Shown here: one piece after another, positions 18,050-27,273 of the stretch
How positions within the stretch are numbered: the stretch's first letter is position 1
Layout of the letters: every line of letters begins with the position of its first letter
From: Desulforhopalus singaporensis
GTDB taxonomy: Bacteria; Desulfobacterota; Desulfobulbia; Desulfobulbales; Desulfocapsaceae
DNA length: 64,000 bases
Direction: 5' to 3'
NCBI RefSeq assembly: GCF_900104445.1
Contig: NZ_FNJI01000005.1
Span: forward strand, 62,001 to 126,000
Position numbers and translations under genes: made by a program
The notes under the pieces: model-generated
What the model was told of the DNA's origin: nothing
The model's database searches: none
What the model saw: only the letters and a program-made list of their open reading frames with translations

Positions 18050-18784
18050 ATGATTATTCGAATATTCATTGGTGGATTTGCCTCGCTGGTTGCGGGGATG
18101 AGCTACCTGACCGGCCTGGCCAGTCTGATGACCGGCCTGCTGATAGGATTCGGCGCCTTCAGTTCCTTTTTTCTGGGGCTGCTGTTTGCGCTGCCTGTCG
18201 AATCCGACCGTCGCATATTCCCGGTCTATGAAAGAGTTGAGGCCTGGCCCTATTTCACAGTTGCGGCGATACTCCTGGCGATGGTCGTGATACTGTTTTT
18301 CTACAAGGGGAGAAAACCCGACAGGCAGGCTGTTTCGGCTTGCCACTTCAAGTATTTCCTGTGGGGGATAGGCTGTTATCTGGCGACTCTTTTCCTCTCG
18401 TCCGTCTACTGGTTTCCCAGTGATGAAAAAAGGATCGAAATGGCCGCTTCGGCCCTTACGGCGGAAGTACTGGGGGGGACCTGTTTCTATCTGGCCGGGG
18501 TTACGGCTTCCTGCGTTTTGTTCTATCTCGCCTCAAGGGGTGGCACGGAGGACAAACCGGATCTTATGAGGCGTTTCGTGCTCGCTTTTTTTACCTTTTT
18601 CCAGTTCGATAAACTGCCGCTGCTGGTGGCTTATCTGCTCATATATTCGCCGGAAACCGAGGTGATCTTTCCCAATATCGCCGGTCTGGCGCTCGCTTCC
18701 TATATCCCGGTCGGTTGTTTTCTGTTAAAGACCACCCTGGATGCAAAACAACCCGAGCCTGGTGGAAAAATCGACCGGTTTTAG
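18050..18784 (+). CDS. Multi-pass membrane protein, unknown function
   Basis: A 244-residue protein with about six to seven hydrophobic segments and short charged loops. The first third is Gly-rich (MTGLLIGFGAFSSFFLGLLF). I recognise no family motif. It ends 4 bases before the stop of the convergent sirtuin gene. The TGG-ATG start has only a weak ribosome site. It reads as a true gene from length, frame and the lack of a competing frame on the other strand. Confidence 0.65.
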   Translation: MIIRIFIGGFASLVAGMSYLTGLASLMTGLLIGFGAFSSFFLGLLFALPVESDRRIFPVYERVEAWPYFTVAAILLAMVVILFFYKGRKPDRQAVSACHFKYFLWGIGCYLATLFLSSVYWFPSDEKRIEMAASALTAEVLGGTCFYLAGVTASCVLFYLASRGGTEDKPDLMRRFVLAFFTFFQFDKLPLLVAYLLIYSPETEVIFPNIAGLALASYIPVGCFLLKTTLDAKQPEPGGKIDRF

Positions 18785-18788
18785 AGCG

Positions 18789-19574
18789 TTACCTCTGGTT
18801 GAGCGCGGCTTCGCCAAATGTTGGCAGGGTCGTTGCGAGATCCCCCTTGAAGAAAAAGTCGGTAATACTTCTTCCTGCCCCTCTGCTGTCAGAGCCCAGT
18901 GTCTGTTCAAGGTTGAATTCAAAGATTTTGCCGCCGCGCTGTTTCACCGTCTCCGGCAGGGCGGCGGCGGGATAAACCCGGGCCGAGGTACCGATGACCA
19001 GCAGAAGGTCGCATTGATGGATGATGTTGGTGATGGTGTTCAGGTGACGAACATCCTCGCCAAACAGCACTACATTTGGCTTATAGGGAAAATTGCAGTG
19101 GGGGCAATGGGGGACGGTGTCCGCCTGGTAGTGTTGCTGTTCAACCTCGACAATATCGCCGCATTGCAGACATTGCAGGTGCTGGTGGTCGCCGTGGATC
19201 TCGAACACCCTGGAGCTGCCGGCCACCTGATGAAGATTGTCGACGTTCTGGGTAATGACTGCTTTTATGAGGTTTGCCCGTTCCAGCCGGGCCAGGGTGC
19301 GGTGCGCCTTGTTCGGTTTTTTGCCGATCAGCCCCCTTCCCATTTCCCGATAGAGCCGCCACGCTTTTTGCGGATTTTGCCGAAATACCTCAAGGGTAGC
19401 GTATTCATCGGGAGAAAAGCGGGTCCAGACCCCGCCTGGGCTGCGGAAGTCGGCGATATCGCTGTTGACCGAAATACCCGCTCCGGTTAGAGCCAGGGGA
19501 CAGGATGCCTGTTGCAGCAGGGTAACCGCCCTGGCCAGATATTCACCGTCTTTGCCGGAGATAATTGTGCGCAT
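18789..19574 (-). CDS. cobB: NAD-dependent protein deacylase, SIR2 family
   Basis: A 261-residue sirtuin. It has GAGISVNSDIADFRSPGG (NAD-binding), TQNVDNLHQVAG, the catalytic His in EIHGD, a zinc pair CLQCG ... CPHCNF, VVLFGEDV, and LVIGTSARVYPAA. It removes acyl groups from protein lysines, releasing nicotinamide and O-acyl-ADP-ribose. The Ala-Asp-Phe-Arg motif and short length place it with bacterial CobB-type enzymes. I do not see the Tyr/Arg pair of class III desuccinylases clearly, so acyl specificity is open. Confidence 0.93.
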   Translation of the reverse strand: MRTIISGKDGEYLARAVTLLQQASCPLALTGAGISVNSDIADFRSPGGVWTRFSPDEYATLEVFRQNPQKAWRLYREMGRGLIGKKPNKAHRTLARLERANLIKAVITQNVDNLHQVAGSSRVFEIHGDHQHLQCLQCGDIVEVEQQHYQADTVPHCPHCNFPYKPNVVLFGEDVRHLNTITNIIHQCDLLLVIGTSARVYPAAALPETVKQRGGKIFEFNLEQTLGSDSRGAGRSITDFFFKGDLATTLPTFGEAALNQR

Positions 19575-19607
19575 AATATTGACCGCGAGTTTTTCAGGAC
19601 TTCCGGA

Positions 19608-19997
19608 TCACTTCCCGGGGACTTTTGACTTGACGCTGATGCGTTCGACAACCTTTTGGTAATAGTCCTGCTGGCTTGCTATATTCGAGGTGAATGAACG
19701 CCGTGCCTCGACTTTCATCAGCAGCACGTTCAGTTTCTTCATCTGCCTCACCCTTTCATGTTCGTCTTCTGTTGCGGCGATAAGGTCTTCCAGTTTCTGC
19801 ACCTCTTTTCGCTCTTCGATTTCAGGAGGCAGGTAGCCGGAGTTTTTCAGCAGCTTGTATGCCATTTTCAGGTCGTCGGGAACAAGGCGGTCATCATCGA
19901 GCGGCAGCGGCTTGTTCTTCCACTTTGACGCGGTAAGATCTCTCTCTTTCATTGCCTGGACGATTTTTTGTTCGGCGATAAAGGCTATGGATTCCAT
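19608..19997 (-). CDS. DUF1992 (DnaJC28-type conserved domain) protein
   Basis: A 129-residue protein with the DUF1992 core: IAEQKIVQAMKERDLT, the KPLPLDDDRLVPDDLKMAYKLLKNSGYLPPEIE block, and a long charged helix after it. The start at 19997 lies in clear sequence 20 bases after the upstream gene's stop; a longer start would overlap that gene. The domain occurs in DnaJ homolog subfamily C member 28 and in stand-alone bacterial proteins; its molecular job is not known. Probably co-transcribed with the esterase upstream of it. Confidence 0.85.
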   Translation of the reverse strand: MESIAFIAEQKIVQAMKERDLTASKWKNKPLPLDDDRLVPDDLKMAYKLLKNSGYLPPEIEERKEVQKLEDLIAATEDEHERVRQMKKLNVLLMKVEARRSFTSNIASQQDYYQKVVERISVKSKVPGK

Positions 19998-20017
19998 AGG
20001 GACACCTGTAACACGTA

Positions 20018-20680
20018 TCAGTTGTTTAGCAGTTGCTGCAGCCAGTGGGATATGTCCCCGATCTGTTCCGGACATACACCGTGCTCCATGGGATATGTCC
20101 GATAGTGTACTGTATATCCGCGGGATTTTAAACTGCTTGCTGCCTGTTGTCCCAGTTGTTCCGGAACCACGCTGTCGTAACTGCCGTGGTGTACCATAAC
20201 CGGTATATCTTGGTTGCAGCTGGTAGGAGTAACGGTGCTGCCGGTGGCAAAATAGGTGGACATGGCAAGCAGTCCGCCAAGTGGTTTGGGATAGCTCAGA
20301 GCCACCTGATAGGCGACCGCTCCCCCCTGGGAGAAGCCGGCGACGATGATACGCCGGGTATCGATCCCCCTGTCCTGTTCCCTGTCGACAAAAGCTCTGA
20401 CCAGGGCTGCTGATGCGAGCAGTCCGTCCAGATCGATTTTCCTGTCGATATCCATTTCCACAATGTCATACCAGGCCGGCATCACAAAACCGCCGTTTAT
20501 GGTGACCGGTATCGATGGGGCATGGGGAAAAATAAATCGCACCCCGAGCCCGGAAGGCAGTCTTAATTCAGGCACTATGGGGGCGAAATCATTACCGTCG
20601 GCTCCCAGGCCGTGGAGCCAGATAACTGCGCTGTCTGGCTCGGTTGTAGTCGTGGTTTCGACAGCCGGAAGGAAGGCCAT
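20018..20680 (-). CDS. Carboxylesterase/phospholipase family alpha/beta hydrolase
   Basis: A 220-residue serine hydrolase of the acyl-protein thioesterase/carboxylesterase type. It has the oxyanion segment WLHGLGADGNDF, nucleophile Ser in GFSQGGAVAY, Asp in HGSYDSVVP and His in MEHGVCPEQI. Length and motif spacing fit the small bacterial carboxylesterase EstB family. No signal peptide, so it is cytoplasmic. It is followed by the DUF1992 gene and preceded by the KamA-family gene, all leftward with gaps of about 20 bases, a likely operon. Confidence 0.9.
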   Translation of the reverse strand: MAFLPAVETTTTTEPDSAVIWLHGLGADGNDFAPIVPELRLPSGLGVRFIFPHAPSIPVTINGGFVMPAWYDIVEMDIDRKIDLDGLLASAALVRAFVDREQDRGIDTRRIIVAGFSQGGAVAYQVALSYPKPLGGLLAMSTYFATGSTVTPTSCNQDIPVMVHHGSYDSVVPEQLGQQAASSLKSRGYTVHYRTYPMEHGVCPEQIGDISHWLQQLLNN

Positions 20681-20700
20681 GTTTTTTTCCTGGTGTAGAA

Positions 20701-22494
20701 TTAATAGTAGTACCAGATGGTTTCGTAATCCTTGACCTGTTCACCGGCTTGCCTCAACCGCTTCAGGTACTGGTATATCGACACATCGGTATAAACATAG
20801 GTGTCGACCAGGGCAAGCTTTTTTTCCCATGGGTGGAATTCATAAACCCTTCTGCCGTCGGGTAAAATAGCGATTACATCTCTGTTTTCCGCCCCTCTGA
20901 GATAATTTTTCCCAAGCCGGGGTACGTTGAAAACAATTTCGTCGGTGCGGACCGTACCCGGGAGCAGTCTCGCCTCCTCCTGCTGTTCCTGCAGCAATCT
21001 GGCTATGGGAACCCTGTAGCGGTCGGTTTCTTCCTTGCCCTTGGTGTTGAAAGTGTAATATGGCGTTACCCCTATCAACCGCAGCTTCTGGCGAAGTGCG
21101 GCAGCTTCGAATTTTCGAGAGTTGTAAAAAGTGTAGACCAGCTGGTTAAGCACTTCCACTCCGAATAGCCTGAATTTCTGCACCGCGGTCATCGCGTCGG
21201 GCGTTATCTCAGTCGGATGCTCAAAATGGGTTACCATGACGATCTCCCGTCTTCCCGGAACGTGGAAGCGGGTGATGGTACGGACCAGGGAGTCGGTTAT
21301 CCTTTGCGGAAGGGTCACGAAAGTCCGGGTACCGATACGGATTCTGATGACATGATCAATACCGGCCAGCCGGCTCAGTATTTCTTCGATCCTGTCGTCC
21401 GGGAGCAGCATCGGGTCTCCTCCGGTGATCAGCACTTCGTTGATTTCCGGGGTGTCTTCGATCCACTGGAGCGCTTTTTCCAGCTTGTCCCGGCTGAGCG
21501 CCGCGTTTTGCGAATAGACATCCTCTATCTCCCAGTTGCGTTGACAGTAGACACAGATCTGCGGACAGGTGAGAATCGGCTTCAGGATGACGATGTTGGG
21601 ATAGCGCCTGGTAATGCCGTCTATGGGTGAGGTGTCGTGCTCGATCATGAAGTCCATGGAGCAGGACGAGTTTGATTTATGCTGGATCATCTGGTCGACA
21701 TAATCGATCGGCGGAATAACCTGTGCCCTTATGGCAGCGTCCCACTCGCTTCCTTTTTCATGGGACATGAGCGAGAGGTAATACGGCGTAATACCAAAAG
21801 GTATCTTGTTGTATCTGGCTCTCTCTATGGCTCGTTTCTCCTCGTCGCTGAGTTCGACGAGCTCTGACATGGTGGCCGCATCCCTGATAATGTTTTTGGT
21901 GTGCCAGTGCCAGTCGTGCCACTCGAGTTCGGAAATATTGAAGTACTCGAACAGTCTTTGTTTGTTGTTGCTGTGAATGCGCACCAGATCGTCATCGATT
22001 CCGGTCGGGTATCTGTTGAGATATTTTTGTGTTTGTCTCGCCATCCTGGAGAGGTCAGTGGAACGCATCTTGGCAGCTTTTCGACCACTGTGGCGCAGAA
22101 AAGCAGGTGCTTTTTCCTTGTATATGTTGGAGATTCCCTGGATTCCTTTGAGCAGGTGCTCGAGTTCGGCGAGAAAATCGGCGGTGAGCGGCGGCTGCTT
22201 TTCGGAGCTGTTGTTGAGCAGGGCGTCTACATATTTCAACACAGAAAAACCGGACAATTCCTCACTGCGCGCGGTGAGAATATTACGCATCACCCAGGTG
22301 GCGTCGCGGCAGACTATCCATTCGAGCGGGGGGATTTTGTCCGTCTCGCTGAAAACGGCCAGCAGCATGTTTGAAAGATAGACGCGCAGCTGCATTCTCT
22401 TTTCGTCGAGCAAAAGGGGAGAGAGAAAAATTTCCTCGATCTCCGGTGAAAGGGCAATAATCTGACGTAGCTTTTGTAAGCGATTTTTCTGCAT
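20701..22494 (-). CDS. KamA-family radical SAM protein with N-terminal extension
   Basis: A 597-residue protein related to lysine 2,3-aminomutase. The radical SAM cluster motif is C310-x3-C314-x2-C317 (TCPQICVYCQRNW), followed by ITGGDPML and RIRIGTR, as in KamA/EpmB. Homology to KamA begins only near residue 185 (WHDWHWHTKN ... ITPYYLSLM). The first 180 residues are helical, and I do not recognise them. A Lys in NVPRLGKNYL lies where the PLP-binding Lys of KamA is expected, but the surrounding GGGK pattern is changed. It may therefore be a distinct subfamily with another substrate. It heads the esterase/DUF1992 group. Confidence 0.85.
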   Translation of the reverse strand: MQKNRLQKLRQIIALSPEIEEIFLSPLLLDEKRMQLRVYLSNMLLAVFSETDKIPPLEWIVCRDATWVMRNILTARSEELSGFSVLKYVDALLNNSSEKQPPLTADFLAELEHLLKGIQGISNIYKEKAPAFLRHSGRKAAKMRSTDLSRMARQTQKYLNRYPTGIDDDLVRIHSNNKQRLFEYFNISELEWHDWHWHTKNIIRDAATMSELVELSDEEKRAIERARYNKIPFGITPYYLSLMSHEKGSEWDAAIRAQVIPPIDYVDQMIQHKSNSSCSMDFMIEHDTSPIDGITRRYPNIVILKPILTCPQICVYCQRNWEIEDVYSQNAALSRDKLEKALQWIEDTPEINEVLITGGDPMLLPDDRIEEILSRLAGIDHVIRIRIGTRTFVTLPQRITDSLVRTITRFHVPGRREIVMVTHFEHPTEITPDAMTAVQKFRLFGVEVLNQLVYTFYNSRKFEAAALRQKLRLIGVTPYYTFNTKGKEETDRYRVPIARLLQEQQEEARLLPGTVRTDEIVFNVPRLGKNYLRGAENRDVIAILPDGRRVYEFHPWEKKLALVDTYVYTDVSIYQYLKRLRQAGEQVKDYETIWYYY

Positions 22495-22688
22495 TGGTAA
22501 TCACCTGTTTAAAATGAAATAACACTTTTGGAATACTCAGTGCTAAGAAACTATAAAGAGGGAAGATGGAGGCGAATAAGCCTCCGAAGATGACCCTGGA
22601 CCTTACGTGCAGAATAAGTATAACACAATTCGTGTTTTTTTCATACCTATTGAAGAAACAATGTTCTGAGCGGATTTCCCCAGCGATT

Positions 22689-23087
22689 TTAAAGGGGGGG
22701 CTCCCCATGCATCCTCAACAGCTTTTCCATTATCGGGATGTCAGCCGGAGCCCAGCGGAGCCGCTTGAGCTGGTGTGGCAACAGCCAGAGCAGCTTGTCG
22801 TGATCGTTGAGTGAACAAACCCTGGTGTTGCTGGTGACGAGAAAAGCAAGCAGCCTGATTACGACCTGGTCGTACTGGTATATCGATTCGCAGAAAAAAT
22901 TGTCAATTCTGCACGAGATGCCGAGCTCTTCCCGCAGTTCTCTTTTGAGACATTCTCTTGGAAGTTCGTTTTGCTCAAGCTTTCCTCCGGGAAATTCCCA
23001 GTAGCCTGCCATATGTCTGCCCGGTCCTCGTCTGGCCGCAAGGACTTTGCCGTTATTCTGTATAATTGCTGCTGTAACCGTAATCAT
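22689..23087 (-). CDS. mutT: Nudix hydrolase, MutT-like
   Basis: A 132-residue protein with the Nudix box GGKLEQNELPRECLKRELREELG (Gly, Glu, REL, EELG in the right register). The opening VTAAIIQNNGKVLAARR and GYWEFPGGK are as in MutT. It probably removes 8-oxo-dGTP from the nucleotide pool. Length matches E. coli MutT. Symbol given by family; other small Nudix activities are possible. It is divergent from the YqeY gene. Confidence 0.85.
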   Translation of the reverse strand: MITVTAAIIQNNGKVLAARRGPGRHMAGYWEFPGGKLEQNELPRECLKRELREELGISCRIDNFFCESIYQYDQVVIRLLAFLVTSNTRVCSLNDHDKLLWLLPHQLKRLRWAPADIPIMEKLLRMHGEPPL

Positions 23088-23285
23088 CTGGGGAATCAGG
23101 TTGCTGCTCCGCTGTTATTACACTGCAGGTGGCATAAACGCCGCTGACGTGAAAAATGAATTTTACCGGATACCTGCCGGAAAATATTGTGTTGGGTCAG
23201 CCGGAAATGGTATCTTGTCTGGGTATATAGTAATACGATTTTTGCTGGTAACGCTACTTATCCAATAACATAATCTGGAGAAAAG

Positions 23286-23684
23286 ATGACACTACAGGAA
23301 CAGCTGCGCGTCGATTTGAAAAACGCGATGAAGGCCAAGGACAGTGACCGGACCGGGGCGATAAGGATCCTCATGGGAGAATTCGGGCGGCAGGTAGAAA
23401 AAGAGCTCAGTGATGACCAGGTGATCGCGATTATAAAAAAACTGATCAAGTCGGAAAGAGAGCTTCTCAATGCCAAAGGCGAGGAGGATTCCTCCTTTCT
23501 GCAGATAATGGAACAGTACCTGCCCAGCCAGGCGAGTGAAGAGGAAATTCGCAGCTGGATTAAGGAAAATATCGATTTCAGCGCGTTGGCCAATCGTATG
23601 CAGGCGATGAAGCCCATCATGAATCATTTCGGAGCCGCCGCTGACGGCAATGTCGTCAAAAAAGTGCTGCAGGAGTTTGACTGA
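23286..23684 (+). CDS. GatB/YqeY domain-containing protein
   Basis: A 132-residue helical protein with the YqeY pattern LKNAMKAKDSDRTGAIRILMGEF and a QYLPSQASEEEIRSWI segment. It ends with AAADGNVVKKVLQEF, the usual Gly-x-Val-x-x-x-Val end of the family. The domain is the tRNA-binding tail of GatB used as a stand-alone protein; its role is not established. It has its own promoter interval of 198 bases shared with mutT. Slightly shorter than the usual 147-150 residues. Confidence 0.9.
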   Translation: MTLQEQLRVDLKNAMKAKDSDRTGAIRILMGEFGRQVEKELSDDQVIAIIKKLIKSERELLNAKGEEDSSFLQIMEQYLPSQASEEEIRSWIKENIDFSALANRMQAMKPIMNHFGAAADGNVVKKVLQEFD

Positions 23685-23836
23685 CATACGGTTGCGAGGA
23701 TAATCGCATAAAGATGTAATCGTCCGATTTGCGCTGTAAAAAAGGATGGTTATACTACAATTCAGGTGAAAAGGACGTGTGGCTCCGATAGGCGGGACGC
23801 ACTGTTATAACGTCATTAAAAATGATGGAGGCTTAA

Positions 23837-24697
23837 GTGTTACGGATAGTTTTGTTTGTCGCGACCAACCTGGCAATACTTGTTCTTCTCGGGGTGGTGA
23901 TGTCTGTTCTCGGTGTGGACAGCCGCTCCACGTCGGGATTGCTGGTGATGGCCGCTCTGTTTGGCATGGGAGGCTCCTTTATTTCACTTGCCATGTCGAA
24001 ATGGATAGCCAAGAAATCGACCGGGGCAAGGGTTATAGAACAGCCTGCAAACAGCACCGAACAGTGGCTGTACAGCACTGTTGAAAGGATGGCCAAGGAG
24101 GCGGAGATAGGTATGCCTGAAGTTGCAGTCTATCACTCGCCGGATATGAACGCGTTTGCCACCGGCATGAAGAAGCACGACGCTTTGGTAGCCGTGTCGA
24201 CCGGGTTGCTTGAGAACATGTCGAAAGACGAGGTTGAAGCGGTGCTGGCCCATGAAATGACGCACGTTGCATGCGGCGATATGGTGACCCTGTCTCTTAT
24301 TCAGGGAGTGCTCAACACCTTTGTCATCTTCTTGTCGAGAATCGCTGCGGGTATCATAAATAATTTCCTCAGCGACGAGGAGGGGGAAGGACTTGGATTT
24401 TTCGGCTACATGGCCGTGGTTATCGTCCTTGAAATGACCTTTGGCCTGCTGGCGTCCTTTATCGTGATGTGGTTTTCAAGAAAAAGGGAATTTACCGCGG
24501 ATAAAGGGGCCGCTTTTCTTACCTCCAAAACGAAAATGATCGGTGCCCTGAGGCGTCTGCAGGCCCACCATGAACCGTCACGTCTGCCCGATCAGGTCGC
24601 GGCATTCGGTATCAGGTCTAAAAAAGGGGGGATTGCCGAGTTGTTGAGAAGCCATCCGCCCCTTGAAGCGAGAATCAGAGCCCTGGAAGAACTCTAA
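23837..24697 (+). CDS. htpX: Membrane zinc metalloprotease HtpX
   Basis: A 286-residue M48B peptidase of the inner membrane. Two N-terminal hydrophobic segments are followed by the zinc site HEMTH ([12 protein letters not shown]), two more segments, and the third ligand Glu in [11 protein letters not shown]. It degrades misfolded membrane proteins. The start is GTG at 23837, preceded by a GGAGG site, giving [15 protein letters not shown] as the usual HtpX opening. The gap of 152 bases after the YqeY gene suggests a separate promoter. Confidence 0.95.
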   Translation: MLRIVLFVATNLAILVLLGVVMSVLGVDSRSTSGLLVMAALFGMGGSFISLAMSKWIAKKSTGARVIEQPANSTEQWLYSTVERMAKEAEIGMPEVAVYHSPDMNAFATGMKKHDALVAVSTGLLENMSKDEVEAVLAHEMTHVACGDMVTLSLIQGVLNTFVIFLSRIAAGIINNFLSDEEGEGLGFFGYMAVVIVLEMTFGLLASFIVMWFSRKREFTADKGAAFLTSKTKMIGALRRLQAHHEPSRLPDQVAAFGIRSKKGGIAELLRSHPPLEARIRALEEL

Positions 24698-24722
24698 ACG
24701 GCTTGTTGTACACTCAATCTTC

Positions 24723-24757
24723 GGCGGCAGACCAGGTCTATTGACACATCTGCCGCC
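24723..24757. terminator. Inverted repeat between convergent genes
   Basis: A perfect 9-base inverted repeat (GGCGGCAGA / TCTGCCGCC) with a 17-base loop lies between the convergent htpX and prmA-like genes. There is no T run on either side, so if it terminates transcription it does so weakly or with Rho. Its position is the main argument. Confidence 0.45.
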
Positions 24758-24764
24758 CGTTTGG

Positions 24765-25604
24765 TCAACCGTTCCGGGTGATGCCCAGGATGGTGTGCCA
24801 CACCTGATCCTGATTCCATCTTTTGAGGATCAGCACCGGTAGGTTGCGAAGTTGGTCGACGATCTTTTCCGCCTGGGTTGTCAGCAATCCGGAAAGAACG
24901 AACCATTTTTGCTTGAGAAAACCGTCGCTTGCAACGATTTTTTTCATCACGTCGTAATGGATGTTGGCGACCAGCAGGTCGGTGGGGCCGGCGATATGTT
25001 CTTCCGCCCGGCCGTTGACGACGATTACGCGATCTTCCAGGCCGTTGAGCCTGACGTTTCTTAGCGCCGTCTGGGCCGCGAGATAGTTGAAGTCAACAGC
25101 GACTATATGTTGGCAGCCGAGATTGGCAGCCGCAACAGCGAGGATTCCGGTGCCTGTCCCCAGATCGAGCATGCTTGTCACTTTTTTTCCGGAACATGCG
25201 ATATCGATGGCTTCAAGACACGTCTGGGTCGTGGCGTGGTTGCCGTTGCCGAACACGACCCCCGAGTCAAGGGTGAGGGAAATCTCGTTTTCTGCGGGGG
25301 ACGCCTTGATCCATGTGGGGTTGATAATGAACCGCCCGATTTTAACCGGTTCGACGGTACCACCCTGCCATTCGGCATAGCTCATCTCATATTCGTCGAT
25401 AAGTTTCAGCCCCCCGCAGTCGTCCACTATTTGGGCAACCTGGTCCGGCGATGGTTGGGTAAAAAAGAGAAAACTGAAATTGTCCTCGACCCAGTTTCCA
25501 GCAAAATTGTCAGTAACTATCGGGTAATTGGCTGGGATTACACCTTCTATATAGTAGATATAGAGCTGGGTGTCCGGTCTGAGTAGGGGAAGCTCTGTGG
25601 TCAT
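24765..25604 (-). CDS. prmA: Ribosomal protein L11 methyltransferase (PrmA-like)
   Basis: A 279-residue class I SAM-dependent methyltransferase. Motif I is MLDLGTGTGILAVAAANLG, acidic motif II VAVDFN, and motif IV VANIHYDV. The N-terminal part has the loose substrate-recognition region and the VVFGNGNHATTQTCLEAI block (PrmA FGTGxHxTT). Asn replaces Thr in the FGTG turn, and the N-terminal domain is divergent, so it may be a PrmA paralogue. The ATG at 25604 is used; GTG at 25613 is an alternative. No strong ribosome site is seen for either. Confidence 0.8.
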   Translation of the reverse strand: MTTELPLLRPDTQLYIYYIEGVIPANYPIVTDNFAGNWVEDNFSFLFFTQPSPDQVAQIVDDCGGLKLIDEYEMSYAEWQGGTVEPVKIGRFIINPTWIKASPAENEISLTLDSGVVFGNGNHATTQTCLEAIDIACSGKKVTSMLDLGTGTGILAVAAANLGCQHIVAVDFNYLAAQTALRNVRLNGLEDRVIVVNGRAEEHIAGPTDLLVANIHYDVMKKIVASDGFLKQKWFVLSGLLTTQAEKIVDQLRNLPVLILKRWNQDQVWHTILGITRNG

Positions 25605-25667
25605 TGGTTGCACTAAGGGCTGAGCAAGTGTTTTGCCATGAATTGGTTCAGGTGGTCCGCTACACCG

Positions 25668-26339
25668 CTACAGGGTGGACTGTGCCAAAAAACTCTGGGT
25701 TCCGCTGAGCATCTGCTTGACTTGTCCTTCTGCTGCCGGTTCGCCTGGGTTGCCTGCGACGCTGTTGCAGAGCTCGATCCAGGAGATCAGCTGCTTGTTC
25801 TGCTGCCGGTCGATAATTTTTTTCTTGTACGCTTCACCACAGAGCTGCAGCGGCTTTTTGGCAACTGCTTTACCCTGGATTTCATTGTACAGCCTGATAT
25901 TCTGGGCAAGACACAGCTGCTGCAACAGCTCGTTGATGACCCCGCCGGCCAAAATGACCGCGGCGTGGAGACACCCCTGGTCGAAGTGGGTTCTGGCGAG
26001 TTTGAGGATGGAGGTCAGAATGTCTTTGCTTATCGCCCCCCTGGTCGTCTCCAGCCAGTTGCCTTCCAGTTCTTTCCGGGCGGCTGAAAGGATGCCGACA
26101 CCCCTCCTGGTACGACTTGCGGTGGCGTGGGTTACCTCCGATTTAAAGCTCTGGTAGTAGGTGCTGTTGGCTCCGAAAACACGGCTGAGGTAGGAGAGAG
26201 AACCTATCCTGAATTCATGGAATAGCTCCTCCTTTACAACCGGGCTCGAATGAGTGGATGCTGACTGGGTATCAAGCGTCCTGTTGCCGGAAGCGACAAG
26301 TGCCAGCGCCTGTGTTACTAGATCTTCTCTGGTTTTCAT
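25668..26339 (-). CDS. Hypothetical protein with HEPN-like C-terminal helices
   Basis: A 223-residue cytosolic protein, not assigned. The N-terminal 50 residues are polar (ASGNRTLDTQSASTHSS). The C-terminal half (LARTHFDQGCLHAAVILAGGVINELLQQLCLAQ) has the AxVLAGxxxExLL pattern seen in DUF4145/HEPN-type helical proteins. I see no clean RxxxxxH RNase motif, so nuclease activity is not supported. It lies 63 bases upstream of the prmA-like gene, same strand. Confidence 0.6.
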   Translation of the reverse strand: MKTREDLVTQALALVASGNRTLDTQSASTHSSPVVKEELFHEFRIGSLSYLSRVFGANSTYYQSFKSEVTHATASRTRRGVGILSAARKELEGNWLETTRGAISKDILTSILKLARTHFDQGCLHAAVILAGGVINELLQQLCLAQNIRLYNEIQGKAVAKKPLQLCGEAYKKKIIDRQQNKQLISWIELCNSVAGNPGEPAAEGQVKQMLSGTQSFLAQSTL

Positions 26340-26592
26340 ATCTGTTCAGTCCGCTTTGAGTTTTGAACCGTTGATGGTACGCAAAAAGAAAAAAGTGTCG
26401 ATATACTCCGAAACGGATAAATTATCACCCGGAAATGTCGCCATGTTCCGTCGCTACAAGCTCAGGTAAGAGATGACAAGCAAGTCCTGGATCGGATTGT
26501 ATTATGTTTTCAGGCTGTGACAGATCGCCGCTGCATGTCCCTGTGCTGGTTTGCATGTGACACATCCCACAGGGACACGTAAAATTCAGCGA

Positions 26593-27057
26593 TCAGTCAT
26601 CAAGCAGTTTGAGTGAGGTGCTGTTTTTAAGGGTATCAAGGATAAACGACGTCTTCACATTCTGGATACCGGGAATGCCGGAAAGCTTGTTATTGACAAA
26701 ATCGGTATAGCCGGCCATATCCTTTACCGCCACTTTCAGCAGAAAGTCGACGTCCCCGGTCAGCTGGTGGCACTCGAGCACCTCTTCCATCTGCGTCAGC
26801 CTCTCCTTCACCTTCTGCAAAGAAGATATCTGGTGATGGCTCAGGCAAACCATGACAATGGTCTGGACGTTGTATCCGGCTTTTTCCCGGTTAAGGAGTG
26901 CGATGTACCTCTCTATCACCCCCGATGCCTCAAGACGCCGGACTCTCTCCAGGACCGCCGGCGGCGACAGCCCGATCTGCTGGGCCAGGCGAGAGTTGGT
27001 AATTCGCCCGTCGCGTTGGAGGATCGAAAGAATTTTTTTATCAGTATCGTCAAGCAT
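26593..27057 (-). CDS. Lrp/AsnC family transcriptional regulator
   Basis: A 154-residue protein with an N-terminal helix-turn-helix (GRITNSRLAQQIGLSPPAVLERVRRLEASGVI) and a C-terminal RAM/AsnC ligand-binding domain (HQLTGDVDFLLKVAVKDMAGY). Length is typical. It probably responds to an amino acid and controls amino acid metabolism or transport genes; the target is not evident from its neighbours. Isolated between gaps of about 250 and 215 bases. Confidence 0.93.
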   Translation of the reverse strand: MLDDTDKKILSILQRDGRITNSRLAQQIGLSPPAVLERVRRLEASGVIERYIALLNREKAGYNVQTIVMVCLSHHQISSLQKVKERLTQMEEVLECHQLTGDVDFLLKVAVKDMAGYTDFVNNKLSGIPGIQNVKTSFILDTLKNSTSLKLLDD

Positions 27058-27273
27058 GGTTGCGTTGTTATCAGGTTGAACCGAGATGCGCAGCCGGATT
27101 TCCGGACGCAGGTCAACCGGTCAATAATAGCTAATTTCTGGTAAAAATAAAAGAGGATTACTCCTAAATTCCTTTCACCAGACTTTTTCCCGTATCCGGT
27201 GTAGGCCGCGGTGCTGCAGAGCACCCGGACGATAGCTGGATTTGTGATCAGAAAGATTACACCAACTCCAGGT

